A stretch of DNA of 25,248 nucleotides from UBA11855 sp964591705 (GTDB lineage Archaea > Thermoproteota > Bathyarchaeia > Bathyarchaeales > Bathycorpusculaceae): assembly GCA_964591705.1 (NCBI GenBank), contig CAZQCX010000021.1, positions 1 to 25,248 of the forward strand. The letters run 5' to 3'. A program made the translations under genes and the position numbers. Positions 22,898-25,248 of this stretch are shown here, piece by piece (position 1 is the stretch's first letter; every line of letters starts with the position of its first letter). The notes under the pieces were generated by a model, which was not told where the DNA came from, did no database searches, and saw only the letters and a list, made by a program, of their open reading frames with translations.

Positions 22898-23980
22898 CTA
22901 TTCGTCTGCTTCTGGACTCCATTGAGCTTTGACTATATTATACCCTGACGCTTTGCGCAGCCGATTCATAACAGCTAGACCCAACCCCTCTTCTGGCACA
23001 CTTTCTGCAATTATGACATCAATTCTCGCTTCGTCAAACCTCCTCAGAGACGCAAACAAGTTCTGTGCGATTGCATCTGGGTTGAAGCGACTGCCGAGAG
23101 ACTCCATAATGTCTGCTTTGTATTTCGTTGCAGTTTCGTCTGTTGCAAGAACACCAACTTTGTTGCCATTCAATCTGTATGCAGATAAAAGTTTCTTTAC
23201 TTCATTTATGACTGACTCAGTCGAGCCTTCAACCAAAATCAGCTTCGCTTTAGGCGCATAATGTTTGTGCCTCATTCCAGGAGACTTCGTTTCCTGAAGG
23301 GGTAGTTCTGTTTTAGCAGTGACGAAAGGGTGAAGTCTTGTTTCGCCTATGGCATCTCTTAAAACTTCAAGAGTCGTTCCTCCAGGACGGAGAATCATTG
23401 GTGGGTTGACAGTGAGGTCCAGAACTGTCGATTCCACGCCTATTCTCGTTGGGCCCCCGTCTAGGATCGCGTCTATGCGTCCATTTAGGTCGTCGAAAAC
23501 ATGTTTGGCTGTTGTTGGGCTTGGTTTACCTGCGAGGTTTGCGCTAGGTGCTGCAATAGGGCAGCCACTTTCTCTTATGAGCGCTAATGCAACTTTGTTT
23601 CTTGGGATTCTGATCGCGATTGTGTCTAGGCCGGCTACTGTCTCGCTAGGAACTTTAGCTGATTTCTTGAGGACAAGCGTGAGCGGTCCTGGCCAGAATT
23701 CTTTCATTAGTTTCTCAGCGTGCGCAGGAACAAAGGCTGCCAAGTCGTTAACATCCTTCGCGTTTTCGATGTGGACTATAGGGGGATTATCGAGGGGGCG
23801 TTTTTTTGCCTCAAACAGAGCCAAAACAGCCTCGCGGTCTAATGCGTTTGCGCCTAGACCGTAAACGGTCTCTGTCGGAAAAGCTACCAGTCCCCCGCTC
23901 TTAAGCAGACTCGAAGCCCTATGTATCATTGACAATTTGGGCTTTCGAGGGTTCACCCGAAGCAGCAGAGTCTCTTTCAT
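22898..23980 (-). CDS. sua5: Sua5/YrdC threonylcarbamoyl-AMP synthase
   Basis: A protein of about 360 residues with an N-terminal YrdC domain and a C-terminal Sua5 domain. Seen: KSGGLVAFPTETVYGLGANALD, RPLDNPPIVH, PGPLTLVLK, IAIRIPRN, APSANLAGKPSPT, and a STVLDLTV plus LRPGGTT end of YrdC, then SPGMRHKHYAPKA that opens the Sua5 domain. It makes threonylcarbamoyl-AMP for the t6A modification of tRNA position 37. The frame is open further up to 24139, but those extra 53 residues match nothing in the family; ATG 23980 (start MKETLLLRVNP) fits Sua5 openings. TTGAGAGA lies four bases before it. It ends about 230 bases before the thermosome start. Confidence 0.93.
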   Translation of the reverse strand: MKETLLLRVNPRKPKLSMIHRASSLLKSGGLVAFPTETVYGLGANALDREAVLALFEAKKRPLDNPPIVHIENAKDVNDLAAFVPAHAEKLMKEFWPGPLTLVLKKSAKVPSETVAGLDTIAIRIPRNKVALALIRESGCPIAAPSANLAGKPSPTTAKHVFDDLNGRIDAILDGGPTRIGVESTVLDLTVNPPMILRPGGTTLEVLRDAIGETRLHPFVTAKTELPLQETKSPGMRHKHYAPKAKLILVEGSTESVINEVKKLLSAYRLNGNKVGVLATDETATKYKADIMESLGSRFNPDAIAQNLFASLRRFDEARIDVIIAESVPEEGLGLAVMNRLRKASGYNIVKAQWSPEADE

Positions 23981-24255
23981 GCTGTCTCTCAAGCTGAATA
24001 TGCCAGTCTTGCTCATAAACCTGAGATAGCGAAAAGCGTTCTTCTTACTCGAAAAAACATGATTCAAGAGCCCATCCCAAGGGAGAACGCAAAACTCTAC
24101 CCATAGTTTGCGAAGTATGAGAGCATCTTGCGTTTCCATACCACATGCAAAGGCGCCTGCGGCTTCTGTTCGATCAGCTACCTTTGCTGTGTTGTCCTAT
24201 ATTCTCTGCCCAGACTGCATCTGCGGTTGGATCAACAGTGCTAATGGTGAGATCG
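23981..24255. other. 275-base gap upstream of Sua5
   Basis: Lies between the small 129-residue protein gene and the proposed Sua5 start. Part of it is an open extension of the Sua5 frame with no family match. No clear TATA element is visible. The only marked site is TTGAGAGA at 23985-23992. I see no gene. Confidence 0.35.
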
Positions 24256-24645
24256 CTACGTTCCTGAGGTTTGCCTCTCGTCTTTTATCTTGATTACTTT
24301 CTCGATCAAATGCATGAAGAATGCTTGCGCCTGCATCTCAGTGAGCCTGTTCAAGTAGACTGAAACTAGCGCAATTTTTCCCTTTCTAGATGCTACGAAT
24401 TCGGCAAACATACGGGCTGATATGGCGTTCTTGTCGCCCAAGAGTACTGATGATGAAACAGGACCCAGAAAATCCTTGGGTTTCGGAACTGCAACTGCCA
24501 AGGTCCCAAGCTTATCTTCCTGTTCGCTGAGCAGGATAAGGCATGAGTTGCTTGCTTCAACATATACCGCGAGAAAGCGTGTATCTTGCTCCAGAAGCTC
24601 TTCCTTAACTACTTTTGCTCTGCCGTTCCTGATCTCATCCAACAC
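24256..24645 (-). CDS. Small conserved-looking protein, function unknown
   Basis: A 129-residue soluble protein I do not recognise with certainty. Seen: alternating strands (TRFLAVYVEA, SCLILLSE, TLAVAVPKP), a loop SSVLLGDKN, a helix AISARMFAEFVASRKGK followed by IALVSVYLN, and a long C-terminal helix AQAFFMHLIEKVIKI. The pattern loosely recalls the proteasome assembly chaperone 4 family, but this is only a topological guess. The start is GTG 24645 with GGAG about 11 bases upstream. It lies between the broken membrane-protein gene and Sua5 on the same strand. Confidence 0.55.
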   Translation of the reverse strand: MLDEIRNGRAKVVKEELLEQDTRFLAVYVEASNSCLILLSEQEDKLGTLAVAVPKPKDFLGPVSSSVLLGDKNAISARMFAEFVASRKGKIALVSVYLNRLTEMQAQAFFMHLIEKVIKIKDERQTSGT

Positions 24646-24706
24646 TTAATCCCATTTCTCCATTCAAGTCACGAAATGGTCTTATGCTGTGTTACCTTAA
24701 AAGACT

Positions 24707-25240
24707 TCACAACTGTACAAATTCGAGTCTGCGATTCAGCAGAACAGTCGTTAATGCCACTGCTGTAACAGCTGCCACTACCGAAATCCACAAAGAATTA
24801 GTTGCCACGTAGAAGCCTATGCCGGGCTTAAAGGCAGATGCAGTGCTAAAGCTCCACTCAATCGGTGCGCCCATTATTGTGACTGACACGTTATAGCAGG
24901 TATTGGGTTTGAGCAGCTCTGCGGGATAGAAGGTGTTCAAGTACGTCAGGGGACCTGTTACTTCGCTGTGTACTCTAGCAATTGTTGTTTCAGGGACTAT
25001 TTGCAAATCATTGAGCACAGCAGAAGCTTATGCGTCCACAGTGATGACAGTGTCGAGAGAAACGTTGGTAGCGTTAGGAGGAGGTCCCACCGAGATTTCC
25101 ATATCGTTCACGATCAGCATGTAGCCAACTGGTTTGGAATATGCCGATTGCGTAAAGAAGATCGCGAGGAAAGTAACTATAAAAGCCATCACAAAGACAG
25201 AAAGCAAAACTCCTGCAGGCTTCAGCTTGTTGGTGCACAT
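24707..25240 (-). pseudogene. Ig-like surface membrane protein interrupted by an in-frame TAA
   Basis: One reading frame of about 177 codons split by a single TAA at 25028-25030. Seen: a signal or anchor helix (about residues 8-33 from ATG 25240), an extracellular region with GPPPNATNVSLDTVITVDA, then after the stop ASAVLNDLQIVPETTIARV, a continuing Ig/Big-like domain ending WSFSTAS, and a C-terminal membrane helix with a basic end (LLNRR). The two halves make one coherent domain and stay in one frame, so this looks like a recent nonsense mutation (or sequence error). A GTG at 25018 could restart the second part, but it would lack a signal. The end of the window lies just upstream. Confidence 0.6.
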
Positions 25241-25248
25241 ATTAAAAC

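Noticed and set aside
23981..24139. N-terminal 53-residue extension of Sua5
   Set aside because: It matches no Sua5/YrdC feature, has no better ribosome site, and ATG 23980 gives the expected family opening.
24715..24745. Sequence resembling a tRNA T-arm (TTCGAGTC)
   Set aside because: No acceptor stem, anticodon arm or CCA-type pairing around it; it lies inside the 3' end of the interrupted membrane-protein gene.
1..25248. CRISPR array, insertion sequence or integrated element
   Set aside because: No regularly spaced direct repeats, transposase motifs or terminal inverted repeats were seen; gene content is chromosomal.

Overview
The window is archaeal and resembles the TACK/Bathyarchaeia-type lineages, although the lineage call is inference only. 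The archaeal markers are a group II chaperonin (thermosome) with a GGM tail, methanogen-type thymidylate synthase, the archaeal cobalamin enzymes CobY, CobZ and CobT, a DUF2096 protein, a Tes-like radical SAM enzyme, TATA-type promoters, and frequent GTG/TTG starts in overlapping gene strings. I found no rRNA, tRNA, CRISPR array or insertion sequence.

Layout. (1) 1-4616: a CobD-like aminotransferase behind a small membrane protein (minus strand), then a divergent plus-strand run of three glycosyltransferases (GT2, GT2, GT4). The last of these lacks a canonical start codon. (2) 4608-7000: a minus-strand pair, a radical SAM/SPASM enzyme followed by a DUF362 protein. (3) 7416-8827: a minus-strand cobS-cobY pair (copy 1), whose CobS has lost several conserved aspartates. 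(4) 8877-12152: a divergent, translationally coupled plus-strand operon of an SDR epimerase, a UbiA prenyltransferase and a Tes-like radical SAM enzyme. (5) 12136-14565: a minus-strand GT4, GT2 and one-pass membrane protein. (6) 14657-18459: cobalamin nucleotide-loop genes, with cobZ on the minus strand and a plus-strand operon of a Dph6-like amidoligase, cobT, cobS copy 2 and cobY copy 2. (7) 18481-25240: minus-strand housekeeping genes: DUF2096, a Cys-rich HTH regulator, thymidylate synthase, thermosome, Sua5, a small unknown protein, and a membrane protein split by an in-frame TAA.

Two themes are interleaved. One is cobalamin completion: CobD makes aminopropanol phosphate, CobY and CobS activate cobinamide and join it to alpha-ribazole, and CobT and CobZ make alpha-ribazole. 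The other is envelope, glycan and lipid synthesis: five glycosyltransferases, an epimerase, a UbiA protein and a Tes homologue. Copy 1 of cobS-cobY sits among the envelope genes while the canonical copy 2 sits with cobT. This raises the possibility that copy 1 was recruited to another head-group or nucleotide transfer reaction.

The most interesting points are the duplicated cobS-cobY pair with a degenerate CobS, the epimerase-UbiA-Tes-like operon beside it, a five-copy AATTSAGAGAC repeat cluster upstream of the thermosome promoter, a 627-base palindrome-rich gap next to the HTH regulator, and two open reading frames interrupted by or abutting a single in-frame stop.
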